A stretch of DNA of 64,000 bases from Triticum aestivum (GCF_018294505.1 NC_057795.1:520443512-520507511); one strand, 5' to 3'. Positions 43,322 through 55,602 are shown, counted from the first letter of the stretch. A program made the numbers and translations. Notes: a model not told the origin generated them from the sequence alone.

Positions 43322-46300
43322 TGTCAGGACCCCGATCCTAAGTCACACCGATCTAGCATGTAACACATCATATCACTTTGCGGCCTCACGCACGGTATTC
43401 CCACGGGTGCCACCTTACCTGGCCCGGGACCGTTTGCGCCTTTTGGCTCACGTATATGATAGTGCCGCTAGCATCCATATGACAAAGAACCCGGGCTGAC
43501 ATGGCTAGTCGTGAACCCAAAGTGGCACTAACTTACAGGGACAGGCATACATGACCCAACAACGAACGTGTCGGTCATCCGCGAGTGAATCCAGGCTGTA
43601 GCACTGGGCTAGCAGGACTCCGGTGAACCATGCTGTAGCGGGCTAACAGGAGTCCGGAATTCATCGCGTGACATTTCCCCGAGGGGACAGACATAGGAAC
43701 GAAGAAGGACACATGCCGGCCAGCCTAAGTGTTCCGGAGCAGTAGCAAGCTACCAAGGCTCAGTGGAAACACTAGGAGACATTTCCCGGTAAGAGAGGCT
43801 ACTAAGGATAAACAACTAGATAGTCAGATCCCACACATACCAAGCATTTCAATAACATACACACAATATGCTCGATATGTGCAAATACAACATGGCATCA
43901 CAACATGACTCTACAACTCAAGCATTTTATTCAATAGGCTCCGAGGAGCGCGATATTACAATCATGGGTCTCATGACCCAACAATCAGAGCATACAAGTC
44001 AAAGCACAAGCGGAAGCTTAACATGTCTGAGTACAGACATCTGCAAAAGAAAAAGGCCGAGAAGCCTGACTATCTACCAAATCCTGCCGAGGGCACAGGA
44101 TTGTAGCTGAGGTAACAAGCTAAACGTCGAAGTCCACGGGGAACTACTAGTGAGACTGAAGTCTCTCTGCAAAAAACATAAAATAGGCAAACGTGAGTAC
44201 AAATGTACCCAGCAAGACTTACATCAGAACTAACTACATACGCATCATTATCAACAAAGGGGATGGTGGGGTTTAACTGCAGCAAGCAAGCTTTGACTCG
44301 GTGGTTATCCTAAACTTCGACTGCATGTAACTCTTTTGAGGTGGCGCACACGAGTCCACATATTCACCATATCAATACACCACTATGGATCCGCTCCCGT
44401 CTCCCTACGAGAACGCCATCCATAGCACTCACGCTTATCTTGCGCATTTTATAGTATCCACTTTCACTTGTCTATGAACTGTACAGGCAACCCAGAAGTC
44501 CTTTTCCGTGGACACGGCTGTTCGAATAGATGATGTTAACCCTGCAGGGGTGTACTTCTTCACACACGCTCTCACCACTTACCGCCGTTTACACGACATG
44601 TACTCGGCAACCTTCAAGCGGAAGCCCAACATGGGTGTCGGCCACGGCCTACCTAAACACTCAAGCCTCTAGTCCAGGTTTATCGCCTATTCGGGTTCCA
44701 TCCATGAGGAGATCCGGCCGGGGTTTCGCTCATAGCCCCAAACGATGTGAACAGGGTTCCCGAGACACCAAACGGGCGCCCGGTACATCGTGCCACGGTG
44801 TATCTACCGCATCACAGCCCACCCCTCGGGTCAGCGCTGCCCACGGCCTCCAACACATAACCTACAAACACCAGAAACTAGTTGCAACTCCTGGACAAAG
44901 AACAAGGGTGATTAAGAAGCCGAGAGGGTCCATTGGTTTCTGGCCCAATGCGTGGTAGTAGCTGTTTTCATGGATCACAAACGCAGAACTCAGTTCCTGA
45001 GGGTGGCTGCAATGAGACAACCCACCATGTACTCCTACATGGCCTCTCACCGCTACCTTTACCAAATTGTGTTCACACACTTAGCTCACACACAGTAGGA
45101 CATGTTCACACACCTCTGATTCATCCCCGATGAATCAGACCTGACTCAACTCTAAGCAATAGCAGGCATGACAAACAAACATGAATGAGTAGGCACAACA
45201 GGGCTCAAACAACTCCTACTCATGCTAGTGGGTTTCATCTATTTACTGTGGCAATGACAGGTCATGCAGAGGATAAAGGGGTTCAACTACTGTAGCAAAT
45301 AACAGATGAGTCGTTGTTGTCCTAATGCATTAAAAGAGAGCGGGAGCGAGAGAGTGGGATTATATCGGAATGAACAAGGGGGTTTTGCTTGCCTGGCACT
45401 TCTGAAGATAGTATAGTTCTTCATCGGTGTCATCGATCACATCGTCGGTACACGTCTATCGAGAGGGGACAATTACCGGCAAACAAGGTAGAACACAATC
45501 AATGCAATGCAACAATATGATGCATGATCATGACATGGCAATATGATGTGGTTTGAGCTAATGCAACTAGCAGCAAGTTAAATGAAGTTGGTTTGAACCC
45601 TAGGTTCAAATTCAAACTCCACATGTGGTTATTTAAATGCTATTCAATGATTTGTCCTAAACAGTAGTCATAAGTTGTTCTAACATGCATGAAAATGGTA
45701 CAGATGGATAGATTGGATTTTTCTGATCATTTTTCATATATAATTTATCTCATTTTGAGTTACGGTTGATTTTGTATGATTTTTAGAAGGTTATACTATT
45801 TTCTGGAATTTCCTGGATTTATTTTAAATCCAGAAAATTGTTAATTGCATCAGCATGACGTCACTATGATGTCAGCAGGTCAATGGGCCGGTCCAGGTCA
45901 AACCTGACCAGTGGGTCCCGCGTGTCAGTGTGATTAGACTAACTAATGTTTAATTAGTACTAATCCAAGTTAATTAGCAGGGCTGGCCCCACCTGTCATT
46001 GAACCAGGGGGGTCAAACTGGGCCCACCCGAGGTCAAACTAGGTCAGCGGGTCAAACCTGCCGGCGGTTAGCCGCCGGCGAGGCCAAACGCGGCGGCGTG
46101 CTGCGGGATTTGCCCACAGAGCGCCGTTTGGCGCGCGAAGCACAGCTACGGGATGCGGACGCTCGTCCGCATCCAACTATGGTGGTGGCGCGGCCGGGGA
46201 GTGGCCGGAGTGGTGTCGGCGATGAGCTTGGCGGCGGCCGAAGCTCGGGTGCAAGTGGGGATGGGGCTGCGGTGCGCAAACGAGCGCGGCGAGGTGCCAC

Positions 46301-47423
46301 GAAGGCTCTACGCGATGCGGGAAGCGCGTTGGGCGCATGCCCGGGACCAAATGGTCACCGGAGCATCACCGGCGACGAGTGCGGGCGGCGGCGCGTCCGG
46401 GTTAGTGCGGTGTGGTCGCTATGGCGTGCGAGAGAGGGAGCGGAGAGGGGGAGCAGGGGCAGGAGCTCACGGCGGTTGCGATGAGGCGAACGGCGAGCTC
46501 GGGGAAGCATCGGAGCGAGCGGGGCGGCGAGGCGGATCTCCGGCGGCCGAGGAGGAGAAAAGCATCGGGGCGGCGCTTCGGGGCCCTTCCGGTCGCGTGG
46601 CTCGGTGATGAGGTAGGGAACGAGGTGGCGGAGCTCGAGGATAGCTCAGAGCGGCTCGGGGATGGCCGTGGCCGCGGTGGTGCACATCGGCGGCGGTGGG
46701 CATGCTCGGCCATGGGGAGAGAAAGCAGAGCAGCGAGGGGGAGAGAGAACCAGAGAGTGAGGGGGTCGAGGGGGTTCTGCGGGGTGGCGTGGTGTCGTCC
46801 AAGGCGAGGGGGAGCAGCTGCGTGGCTAGCAGGAGGTGGCCGCGGCTCGGCTGTGCGCGCGCCACGCGCAATGCTAGTAGGCGCGAGGAAGACGACGCGC
46901 GGTGGCGTGGGCTAGGCCGGCACAGTGCCAGGCCAGGTGGGCTGCAGGGTGAGCGCCAGGTACTTCTCTCTCTATCTCTCTTTTCCTGTTTTCTTTTTCT
47001 ATTATTCTGTAGCTTCTGGGCTTTATTAAAAATGTCAGGGCTTTTCCGAAAATCATGAAACTAATCATGACTACTGTTTGGAATATATCCAACAGTAAAC
47101 ATTTTATTTTATGAATATTTGACCATTTAAAATATTTAATAGCATTTAAATGCCCAAATGCAAATACTTTATGATTTAATCCAGAGCCCAAATATGTCAT
47201 GGAAAAATGTGCAACACCCCTGGTTATGTTTCCAGCATTTTCCAGAGATGATGAACATTTTTGAAAGCCATTTGGACTAACTGGAAATATTTTAGTTGAA
47301 CCTAGTTGAATTCATTTGGTGCTAGGGTTTAGGCAATCCCCATTTCAAGTTTTCTATAAAAGTAAACATGATGCATCACCAAAGACTAGCACTAGTGCAT
47401 TGCCAGAAGCTAGGGATGTGACA
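43322..47423. mobile_element. Element E: 4.1-kb TG...CA element, probably a solo LTR
   Basis: Begins TGTCAGGACCCCGATCC and ends GCTAGGGATGTGACA. The flanking TSD TAATC is perfect (43317-43321 and 47424-47428). No gag or pol, primer-binding site or internal LTR pair is visible, so a very long solo LTR formed by recombination is the simplest reading. I recognise the left part as an abundant Triticeae repeat but cannot name it safely. Orientation is undecided: TCTATAAAA near 47349 on plus is a possible TATA box or chance. It lies in an intron of element C's opposite-strand gene. Confidence 0.85.
46020..46960. other. GC-rich island inside element E
   Basis: Strikingly GC-rich and CpG-rich sequence inside an AT-rich element, with overlapping open frames on both strands (Arg, Ala, Gly, Ser-rich), as expected from composition. 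No frame shows a domain that I know. It could be a captured gene fragment or an LTR promoter island. Coding is not supported. Confidence 0.4.
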
Positions 47424-49774
47424 TAATCCTGGCACTTGCGGGCTAATGTGTGTTTGATCAGACATAAAGAAAATTTCACAAGTTACCGCATGAAGTATAT
47501 GAAGTCCCGGTTTGACTTTTTCAAGACAAACTGGCCCTTGGGGGCTACAATGCACTGAAGGTACAGAACAAGAAGCAATAATGTTTACCTCATAGCGCTC
47601 CTTCATCAGATTTACTAAACCAGCTTCAAAGTCGCGGCTTGTGTACAGCCGGTTCAGAAAGCCGGAATGAAGATCTTGAGCAGTGAGATCGGTATAAGCA
47701 GACAAATCAGTCTTCCCTTTCCCCTTGTTCATGGCAGCAAATTCATCCTTAGCAGTGTGCTTTGACAGAACAACCGGATTACCAGGAGCGTTATATGCAG
47801 TGCTTGTAACAACAACGTCATCATCCTTGGCCGGGTTGGAAGAATCAATATTCTGAACAGGACTTGGTACTTTCGTGGAAGGGCTTGGCGGTTTGATAAT
47901 TGGACTTGGCGGATCAGCAATTAAGTACCGTTGTTCCATTGTTGGGCCTGGCGGAGCAGGAGGATGTGAAGTGTCAGCTTCTGCAGTCGGTTCAACTTCT
48001 GGCGGATTAGCATTACCATCTTGATTCGGCCCAGCAGAGCTGTCCATGGCAACTTCTGGGTGTTCGTCCTGATGCTCGGGCGTCTTTTCCGGATCAACTT
48101 CAACAGTAGGGTCGTTGGTCTTGGACTTCTTGCTTAATCGAGCTTTGGCACTATAACATCAAAGGTCAGAGTATGGTAAACCGATAAATAAAGTTATAAA
48201 TTAGGTAACACTTACCTAGCGACAACTTTGAGAGGAGTCAATTGGGTGGTTGACGAACCGCCAGACGAGCTGGAAGAAGCCTGGTAATTCGGGTCAGACG
48301 GATTGAGAGGGCATCGGAAGAAACCTTTTAAAGGATATTGTTTTTTAGGAGAACAAATAACCTCTGGACGGCGTTTCTGGGAGGGTGTCTCAGCTAAACC
48401 GGACGAAGTGATTTGTTGACCACTATGCCGGGTTGTGCGACGTTCTTCCGCTTGCTGTTTCTTCAAAGAAAATTTTGGATCCAAATGAGCAAGGGGGTGA
48501 GATTGTTTTACTTTCCGGACTGTACGGCGAATTCTTCAAACCGGCACATGATCTGAGTCGGAAGAAAGAAGAATTACCTCAACCTGATCTACATGGCTGG
48601 CCTCAGCGTCATCCTGAAGAGGGTCATTGTCAATAAGATATATGAAAAAGGATCCAAGTGAGTCAAGTTCTACCTCAGCATATGATTCTTCCTCCTCCGA
48701 TGGATCAGAAGATTCGGCGGTTTTCTTCTTTCCAGCCTTCTTGGTGGCCTTGGTTTTTACACGAGGAGCACGGGCCGGTTTAGTCCGTTTCCAGAAAGAG
48801 CTGTTGGCCTGAGATTAAGGCAGAGAAAGGTTAGTAGACAGTTAATACGGAAGTAAATCAGTGAAGTATGTACATGAACTTACCGACGGCGGTTTATTGG
48901 AGACGTAAAACGGAGCCAAAATGGTTTGGCTACATGCAGAGACCGGTTCATCAAGCATCTTCTTTACACATTCGGTGATTTCAAGGTCGGTCATTACTAC
49001 TTCAGGATATCGTTGAGGGTCTTTTACATTGCCGGTATACTCATGCATCAATCCGGGGCGGCGGCTCAAAGGCAGAATGCCCCAAGAAAGCCAGCAGTGG
49101 ACAAGATCAATGCCAGTTAAACCATTGGCCATCAGAGCCCGGAGCTTGGTGAGTTGAGGAGCAAAATTCTTCCGTTCTACGGCGGTTAAACATGGAGGCA
49201 GTCGGTGGCCATTGCTAAGCCGATGAGGGCGGTAGCCCGGCAAGGGATTTTCTCCATCAGGAGCAGTGTTCCGTCAGTAAAACCAGGTCTGGTTCCAATC
49301 TTTGGCATGGCTATGATGTTTGGCATGAGGGAAATCAACTTCTTTCCTTTTTTGAATTGACACGCCACCAAGCTCTGTGTTGGGGCCATCTGAGAATTCT
49401 GTGCGGCGGTTCAGATGAAAGAAATCCCGGAATAACTCCACGGTTGGCTCTTCTTGAAGATAGACTTCGCAGAATACTTGAAAGTTGCATATATTTGACA
49501 CGGAGTTCGGACCAACATCTTGCGTATGGAGTTGGAAGCTTGCGAGGACATCCCGGAAATTTTTTGATCTGGGCGGACTGAATCCCCGGTCTAAGTGTTG
49601 CATAAAAACAATCACCTCTCCTTCTTGAGGTTCAGGTGGACATTCCGATTCCAGAACTCGCCAGTGAAGAGCCCTCTTTGAGGCTAAGGCACCAGTGGTG
49701 ACATAACCATTGATCTGTGTCTCTGTAATCCGGGATGGAACCCAATTGCAAGCTGAAAATTGCTTCGACATTCT

Positions 49775-50745
49775 GAAAAGAGAAACTGAAAATAAAAGTG
49801 CCGGTTTAAGGTAACTAATTCAGTGTTAAACCGGAGAAGAATATTGTGGAAGTTTAGTTGGCGGTTTAAGAGAGGGCTAATGCTATATGGCGGATTGACT
49901 ATTAAAGAGTTAAACCGCCTGTAGGCAGAATGGCTAGAATTCGAAATTTCTGCTAAGTATTGACAGAAACAGGTTTCACACAATGGTCAAATTTATTTGG
50001 ATCTACCACACATCTGTAAAGCAGTTTTTATCTGAGTTCTAAAGGAGCTAAATAGAGCAGGGAAGGCCATGTACTCTACAGAGGTAAAAGAACGGTCTGC
50101 TAGCATTAAAAATGGACGAAGGGTACCTACCGCATGAGATCTACACTATTACTGGGTCAAAAATTGTCGCGGCAGGTGGAAGAACAAAGAAGGATGAAGA
50201 GCTGTGCGGAAGAACTCGAGAACCCTAGAAACAGATCTAAAGATGGAGGAGAAAGGAAGTTTACCACTGCAGATCTAATGCGGAAGAAGGATGACAAAAT
50301 TCTGGTCCGTTTCAGGTTGATGCAGTGGCCTTTGTTGATGCAGATCTCGAAGGTCGCGGACGGCGGCGGAGCTCCAGAGCTTGGGCGTCGTGAGGAAGAA
50401 GAAGGCAAAAGGGGAAAATAGAGAAGGGCCCTCAGACCTTATTTATAGAGGAGAGAGTAAAACGGCAGGCACGGGAATCAAGGAGCCTGAAACGACAGAA
50501 TAAGTGCGCCTATCGCCTCGATTTTTGGGATAACCATTAAGTGAAGGGAATCTTTTTTAATTATTGTTTACAGAGATGATGTCATGATGGACCATTGCTG
50601 CATTCACAGGATGATGTCACGGCATTTTACAAAGTTTCAGGAGAAGACAATATGGCGATTTACGGAAGTACAAGAAGATGCCTGCAAGGGATATTTGAAG
50701 TATTGAAGATTGACATGAACAAATTCAAATCAATCTGGGGCATAA
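49775..50745. other. Leader and promoter region of the element C opposite-strand gene
   Basis: On the minus strand a TATA box at 50447-50440 is followed by a leader with the donor GTAGGTACC near 50133 and an acceptor at 49774-49773, predicting a 5'-UTR intron of about 360 bp that ends one base before the ATG. The plus-strand end (50741-50745, CATAA) abuts the 3' LTR. Confidence 0.5.
50440..50447 (-). promoter_or_regulatory. TATA box of the element C opposite-strand gene
   Basis: TATAAATA on the minus strand within CTCTATAAATAAGGTC, pointing away from the 3' LTR into the antisense gene. The analogous site is present in elements A and B. Confidence 0.6.
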
Positions 50746-51271
50746 TGTGGAGGATATAGCTACTGAGTATAAACCGGCCAGGAGGGTCCGGTTCACCCTT
50801 GACTATGTTAAAGCCCATGAAGATCCGGAAGATGGCGCTTTACTAAAAGAAGCATAGAAGCCTGAAGCCCAAAGGCGGGTTAGGGCCCATAGTGGTAAAC
50901 CACCATGACTATGTAAACTTTTAGTATAAGTTAGGAAAGGAGAGACCGAGCCAGACACTTTGTACGAGTCGGCCTCGGGGCTCTGTAAACCGGTCAGGCA
51001 TCAACCTGTGTATATAAAGGGGTTACCCGGGGGCGGTTTAGGGACAACAGACAACAACTCGAGACTCAGGCAAGCGTATTCCGCTCCCTGATCATCGAAA
51101 CCCAATCAATCCCATCACAAACTAGATGTAGGCTTTTACCTTCATCGAAGGGGCCGAACTAGTATAACTCTCGTGTCCCTTTTCCGGTTTAACCCCTTCA
51201 AGCTAACCCGTTGCGATGGCTCCACGACTAAGTCCTTTAACAAGGACATCTGGCGTGATAATACCACGACA
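50746..51271 (+). repeat. 3' LTR of element C
   Basis: 526 bp, same ends as the 5' LTR, TATATAAA at about 51011. Followed by the second CATTC and then by the continuation of element A's opposite-strand gene. Confidence 0.93.
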
Positions 51272-51276
51272 CATTC

Positions 51277-52040
51277 CGAACTTTTGATAGTCGAAGTCAT
51301 GGTGATCACAATGAAGAGGGGTGTTCAACCTCTTCAATCCAGAGTAACTCCTTTATGGTGTCACAATGGAGAAGACGATGTGTCCCCTTACAAACGAAAG
51401 GGTCCGGATACCCCAGCCTAACTAGTTGCAATGTTGGCTGAGCTGTCTAAGGGTGGAGAAGAAGATTTTCTCCGATTAAACTATCAGGAGGTTTATTCCA
51501 TGCAGACTCCTGTTGAATGGGTAAGATTTTGATCATCTGCGCTTATTTTATTGCATTTGAAGACACTAATCCAATTTGCCCTTTATTGCTTGGCCAGAGG
51601 ATCACAATCATGAGGAGGACCCCTCTTTTTATGAGGATCCGCACATATATATAGAGTTTGTTGACAGGGTATTCTATCAGGCGAGCCTTGACGGCTCGGA
51701 AGTGGCTATAACTGCCGACTACCCTGCCTCTATTCCTTCTACATCGTGAGTATCTTGAGGCTTTTTACCAGGAGATCCTTATCTGCATCCTTTCCCATTG
51801 TACTGATCCAGTTTTTAACAGGATCCGCGTTCTAGGGACCGTATTTCCTCAAGGGCGGCCCCCACACAAGGCTAACGTTCGAAACGTAAGAGGACTGGGA
51901 ACAATGTAGAACTCCCGCAACCTTCAACGAGGTACGTTCGCATAACATATGCCAAGGCGTGAGTTCGGAGTGCTTAAGAATTCCTTTTCCCTTGGTTCAG
52001 GAGGAGGACATGGCAGACGGTGGGAAAACGCCTTGCTAGC
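51277..52040 (+). pseudogene. Element A opposite-strand gene, 3' part with introns
   Basis: After element C the frame from before the insertion is open again (VMVITMKRGVQPLQSRV, then a TAA at 51418, then MLAELSKGGEEDFLRLNYQE). GT-AG introns are visible. One starts GTAAGATTTTG at about 51521 and ends TTGGCCAG at about 51599. Another starts GTGAGTATCTTG near 51747 and ends CAG near 51812. A third ends TTGGTTCAG at about 52001. The exon after it (GAGGAGGACATGGCAGACGG) soon loses its frame. The rest lies beyond element D. Confidence 0.6.
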
Positions 52041-52096
52041 AAGATGACTGCTAATCCGGCGCCGGACTCGTTAACTAGGACAAGGGATGACACGAC

Positions 52097-53110
52097 TGTC
52101 GGGGGGATGGACCCCGGGCAAGCAACGAAACCCGGATCCTCTTCAAAAACAATGGGGCTGGCACTGCCCCTCAAACTGGCACGCACTTGGCCGGGTCGCT
52201 CGACCCGGCCAAGCCCCGCAACCCGGCCAGACTCTCTAACCTGGCAAGGCACGTCGACTCGGCCTCAACAACTAGCGCAAGACAGCCGAACCCGACATGA
52301 CCAAAGCTTCCTCGACGAGCCAGCACCACCCGTGGCGTGCTACACAATCCAGCCGCAGGTCAACTCCTGTCCCATCTAGGCCGTACGATGGGACGAGTCT
52401 TCAATCAACGATAGCCGAGGCAACAGTGCCCCGCCCATGCCTCTGGTGAGCCGCAGCGTGGCAATAGTGCCCCTCACCTACCCGCTGACCAGGGCCGGCG
52501 TGGCTACAGTGCCCCTGCCCTCACCGCTGATGACAGCAAGTGGCAACCTGACGGAGAGCACTGTACGTGACTCGATCGGCCACGCCCTGACGATCGACAA
52601 GACGGCGCACAGTCCCCCTAGCCCCGTGGGGCCCGCACGTAGGGGAACCCGACGAACCACAAGCCCTCAGCGGGACCCAGCCCGGGTCCCCGGACACCAA
52701 CAATCCGGACCCACCGACTTGTAACATTACCATTGTACCCCTCGGGGGTTGGTCTATAAAACCCCCCAGGAGCCCTCATGGGGGCGAGCGGCAAGTAACA
52801 TGTAACGAGAGAAAGGCAAGCAAGCACAGAATTAGCCACCGAAACAATAACACTAGGGAGAAGGAGCAGCCCAAGCCTTGGCCAGCTTCCTTCCTCCCCC
52901 ATACAGCTCCAAGAGCAACATTGTACTATCGAACATCCAACTACACTCGGCAGGACTACGGGTGTTATCTCTCCGGAGAGCCCCGAACCTGGGTATGTCT
53001 GGCATGCCGCGCCTGCTCATGCCAACCTCCCCTCTGGAGTCCACCAGCGCCCTCAAGCCTCCTCCTCTCTTTAGCCATCCCTTGCCATCTGCCGTGCGCG
53101 CACCACTACA
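52097..53110 (+). repeat. 5' LTR of element D
   Basis: TGTCGGGGGGATGG...CACCACTACA. TATAAA at 52755-52760 follows GGGGTTGGTC. The U5 part is C-rich. The primer-binding site TTGGCGCCCACCGTGGGG starts at 53112. Only one LTR is in the window, so boundaries rest on the TG...CA ends and the primer-binding site. Confidence 0.8.
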
Positions 53111-53153
53111 GTTGGCGCCCACCGTGGGGCAGCTCGAGGAGCTGGCCGCGAGC

Positions 53154-54952
53154 ATGCTTCAGACAGGGCCCTTCTCCTACACCAACGAGTCCGTCGCGCT
53201 AGCGGACGACGTCGTCGGTGCGCTCGCCGCCTCCTTCGCGATGCTACGCATCTCCGATGCGTTCGTGGCCGACGAGTACCCCAGCGAGGTGCTCAGCTAC
53301 TCCGACTCCCCGCTCTCCCTCGGCGGCGGTGTTTCCTCCGGGGCAATGGACGTCCATGTGGAGGTCTTCGTCACCGGTGATGGCGCATCCTCCTCGTCGA
53401 GCAAGACGAGGAAGGCTGCCGAAGCCAGGGCCGCAGCGGAACGGACCGAGCTGTCCGATCCGTTGCGTGCCATGATGCAGAGCCTCTGCATCCCCATCGG
53501 CACCGACATTGATGCCACCAACGTCGCTGAGGCCCAAACCCAGCTCGAGGAAAGGTGCCAGCAGATGTTGGACCTGTCCGAGATGCTCGCTGCTACTTAG
53601 CGTCGCCTGGACGACGCTCAGCTGGAGCGCAATGCCGCCTACGGATTCATGCCCGCCGCGGCCGAGCCAAGTCGGGTCGCCGACGTGCGTGCCCGTGGAG
53701 GAGCGATCGGCCGGGCTCTCGGCACCGTCCCGGCCGTCTACGAGACCACAGCGAAGAACATGCGCGCTTCCCAGGCAGTCGAGGCCGGCCTGGACCAGCT
53801 CACGGGCGAGGAGCTGAAGGAGCGCATCGGGCAGATGCGCGAACCCCTCCACACGGCCAACGCCCAGCAGGACCACCTCAACCAACTCACCAAGCCGGCG
53901 GGATCCGGCTCGCCCGCCAAGGCGGACCCGGCGAAGTTCTAAACATAGCTTCCTCGCCACACGGTGAGGCGCACTCCGGCCGAGCCCGGACTTGGCGCGA
54001 TCCGGCCGCCACAGCCGCCGACGGATTGGGCGACGAGCCCGTCCTAGAGATCCAGCGCGGACCCAACTAGCATGGCCGGCGTCCGGCTCCAACTGACCCG
54101 GCCCCCCGTGGCCTGGCCGCAAGTCGACTCGGCCCGCGCGCCATCGACGAAGCCGACGCCCGCCACCGCCTCGATCAGCTCGCTCGCTCCCTGGAGGTGG
54201 AGGAGAGCGACGCTATCGGGCCGGCGTGCTTCGGCCCATGCATCCGGGAGGTGCCCTTCCCCAAAGGGTTCATGCTCCCCCGTGACACCCCCAAGTACAA
54301 CAGGACCGTGAAGCCCGAAGACTAGCTCACCGACTACACCACGGCCATTGGTGTCACCGGTGCCAATCATCGTCTCATCGTGCACTACGCACCGCTCATG
54401 CTCCAAGGTTCGGCCCGCACGTGGTTGAACAGCCTACCGATGGGGAGCATGAACACATGGGTCGATTTTGAGGAAGCCTCCATCCGCAACTTCACAGGGA
54501 GCTACAAGCGACCTGGCCGCCCTAGCCAGCTCGCCATGTGCACGCAAGGGCCTACGGAGACCGGTCGCGAGTACCTCGCGCGCTGGACCGAGCTCCGAAA
54601 CAGCTGCGAGGGCGTCCATGAACTCCAGGCGATCCAATACTTCATCAGCGGGTGCGGAGACGGCACCCTCCTCAAGCACAAGCTCTTACGCTCCAAGCCG
54701 GCCACCATGGCTGTGCTCATGGTGACGGCGGACAGATACACCAACGCTGACTCTCCCATGAAGATCCAGGTGGCGTGGATGAAGCCGGCAAGGCGAAGTC
54801 GGTTCCCCCCTCCGAAGCCAGCCGGTGAAAGCAGCCGGCAGCAGCATCACCAGAACAACAAGCGCAAGGCCGACCAGCCAGTGCAGCGTCACGACAACCG
54901 GCTCGTCGCAGCCACCGAGCCCGCGGCGGACCCGGCGATGAAGCGTCGGTAA
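53154..54952 (+). pseudogene. Element D gag
   Basis: Two blocks. The first, 53154-53942, starts MLQTGPFSYTNESVALADD just after the primer-binding site. It has a TAG at 53598 and continues in frame as the N-terminal variable part with a likely coiled-coil stretch (QLEERCQQMLDLSEML). The second, in another frame to 54952, carries the Retrotrans_gag core: VPFPKGFMLPRDTPKYNRTV, TAG at 54323, then LQGSARTWLNSLPMGSMNTW, GPTETGREYLARWTELRNSC and a Lys/Gln-rich tail (QQHHQNNKRKADQPVQRH). Downstream to 55119 is a further gag stretch (FEQMLDFPCKHHIGARPSTH). Its role would be the capsid shell of the virus-like particle. At least two stops and one frameshift inactivate it. Confidence 0.85.
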
Positions 54953-55119
54953 ACCGGCAAGACGGCATGGCAACCCGCCATGAGTTTCGAGCAGATGCTC
55001 GACTTCCCCTGCAAGCACCACATCGGCGCAAGACCCTCCACGCACACGCTTCGGCAGTGCGCTATCACCAAGCGCATCATGAGGGGCGACGTCCCGCCTC
55101 CTCTGGCTCCGGCTCCAGG

Positions 55120-55602
55120 TGTCGGTGTCAAAACCGGCGGATCTCGGGTAGGGGGTCCCGATCTGTGCGTCTTAGGCTGATGGTAACAGGAAGCAAGGGA
55201 CACAATGTTTACCCAGGTTCAGGCCCTCTCGATGGAGGTAAAACCCTACTTCCTGCTTGATTAATATTGACGATATGAGTAGTACAAGAGTAGATCTACC
55301 ATGAGATCGTAGAGGCTAAACCCTATAAGCTAGCCTATGATGATTATGATTGTAATTGTAATCGGCCTTCTAAGGACCGACCTCTCCACTTTATATAGAC
55401 ACCAGAGAGGGCTAGGGTTTACATGGAGTCAGTTACAAGGAAGGAAATATAATATCCGGATCGCCAAGCTTGTCTTCCATGCAAAGGAGAGCCCCATCCG
55501 GACACGGGACGGAGTCTTGAGTCTTGTATCTTCACGCTCCAATAGTCCGGACAATGTATATAGTCCGGCTGTCCGGATACCCCCTAATCCAGGACTCTCT
55601 CA
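55120..55602 (-). repeat. 3' LTR of element B
   Basis: 483 bp, TGTCGGTGTCAAAACCGG to GGACTCTCTCA on plus. The minus-strand polypurine tract TTCAGGGGCTAC lies directly inside. The bases before it, CCAGG (55115-55119), are the candidate TSD with element D as target. Confidence 0.9.

Larger units (their letters stand above)
42191..49771 (-). pseudogene. Element C opposite-strand accessory gene, multi-exon, function unknown
   Basis: Minus-strand gene antisense to the retrotransposon. Exon 1 starts at ATG 49771 (MSKQFSACNWVPSRITETQ), one base after an AG acceptor at 49774-49773. It contains the transposase_28-like domain (KRALHWRVLESECPPEPQEG, FCEVYLQEEPTVELFRDFFH, HCWLSWGILPLSRRPG). A TGA at 49274 interrupts it. 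A donor GTAAG at 48883 and acceptor at 48809 define an intron of about 75 bp. Further Ser/Pro-rich and basic exons lie at about 48800-47590. A long intron (about 47589-43188) contains element E. After it comes a coiled coil (QSEINQQISQIADLRANL...; 43187-42897) and a C-terminal segment with ALTRIDWTTNDFQPLDEEEA ending at TGA 42191, after a frameshift near 42380. Splice sites are predictions from sequence only. No biochemical function is known to me for this family. Confidence 0.7.
34009..51271 (+). mobile_element. Tat-lineage gypsy element C, complete, with nested element E
   Basis: LTRs of 526 bp each (34009-34534, 50746-51271), perfect TSD CATTC (34004-34008, 51272-51276), primer-binding site directly after the 5' LTR, and full gag, protease, RT, two RNase H domains and integrase. 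A large opposite-strand gene occupies the 3' half. Without element E the length is about 13.2 kb. I count about 28 differences between the two LTRs (about 5 percent). The family is not named with certainty. Confidence 0.93.
24130..52096 (-). mobile_element. Fatima-like gypsy element A (sense minus), split by two insertions, incomplete
   Basis: Own sequence occupies 24130-25159, 33553-34008 and 51277-52096. Its 3' LTR is at the left, with the minus-strand polypurine tract GTTCGGGGGCTAC directly inside it. What remains in the window is that LTR and most of the opposite-strand accessory gene. gag, pol and the 5' LTR lie beyond the insertion of element D at 52097. The flank before the LTR is GATGG (24125-24129), the candidate TSD. 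Family name from memory of the LTR. Confidence 0.8.
52097..55119 (+). mobile_element. Gypsy element D, 5' part (LTR and gag), cut by element B
   Basis: 5' LTR of 1014 bp (52097-53110), the same primer-binding site motif as element C, then gag. At 55120 element B enters. Protease and pol would lie right of the window. The base before the LTR is preceded by ACGAC, the candidate TSD with element A as target. Visibly more GC-rich than its neighbours. Confidence 0.85.

Noticed and set aside
46000..47058. Candidate GC-rich gene in element E
   Set aside because: Frames are open on both strands with Arg/Ala/Gly/Ser-rich products and no domain. Best explained by composition.
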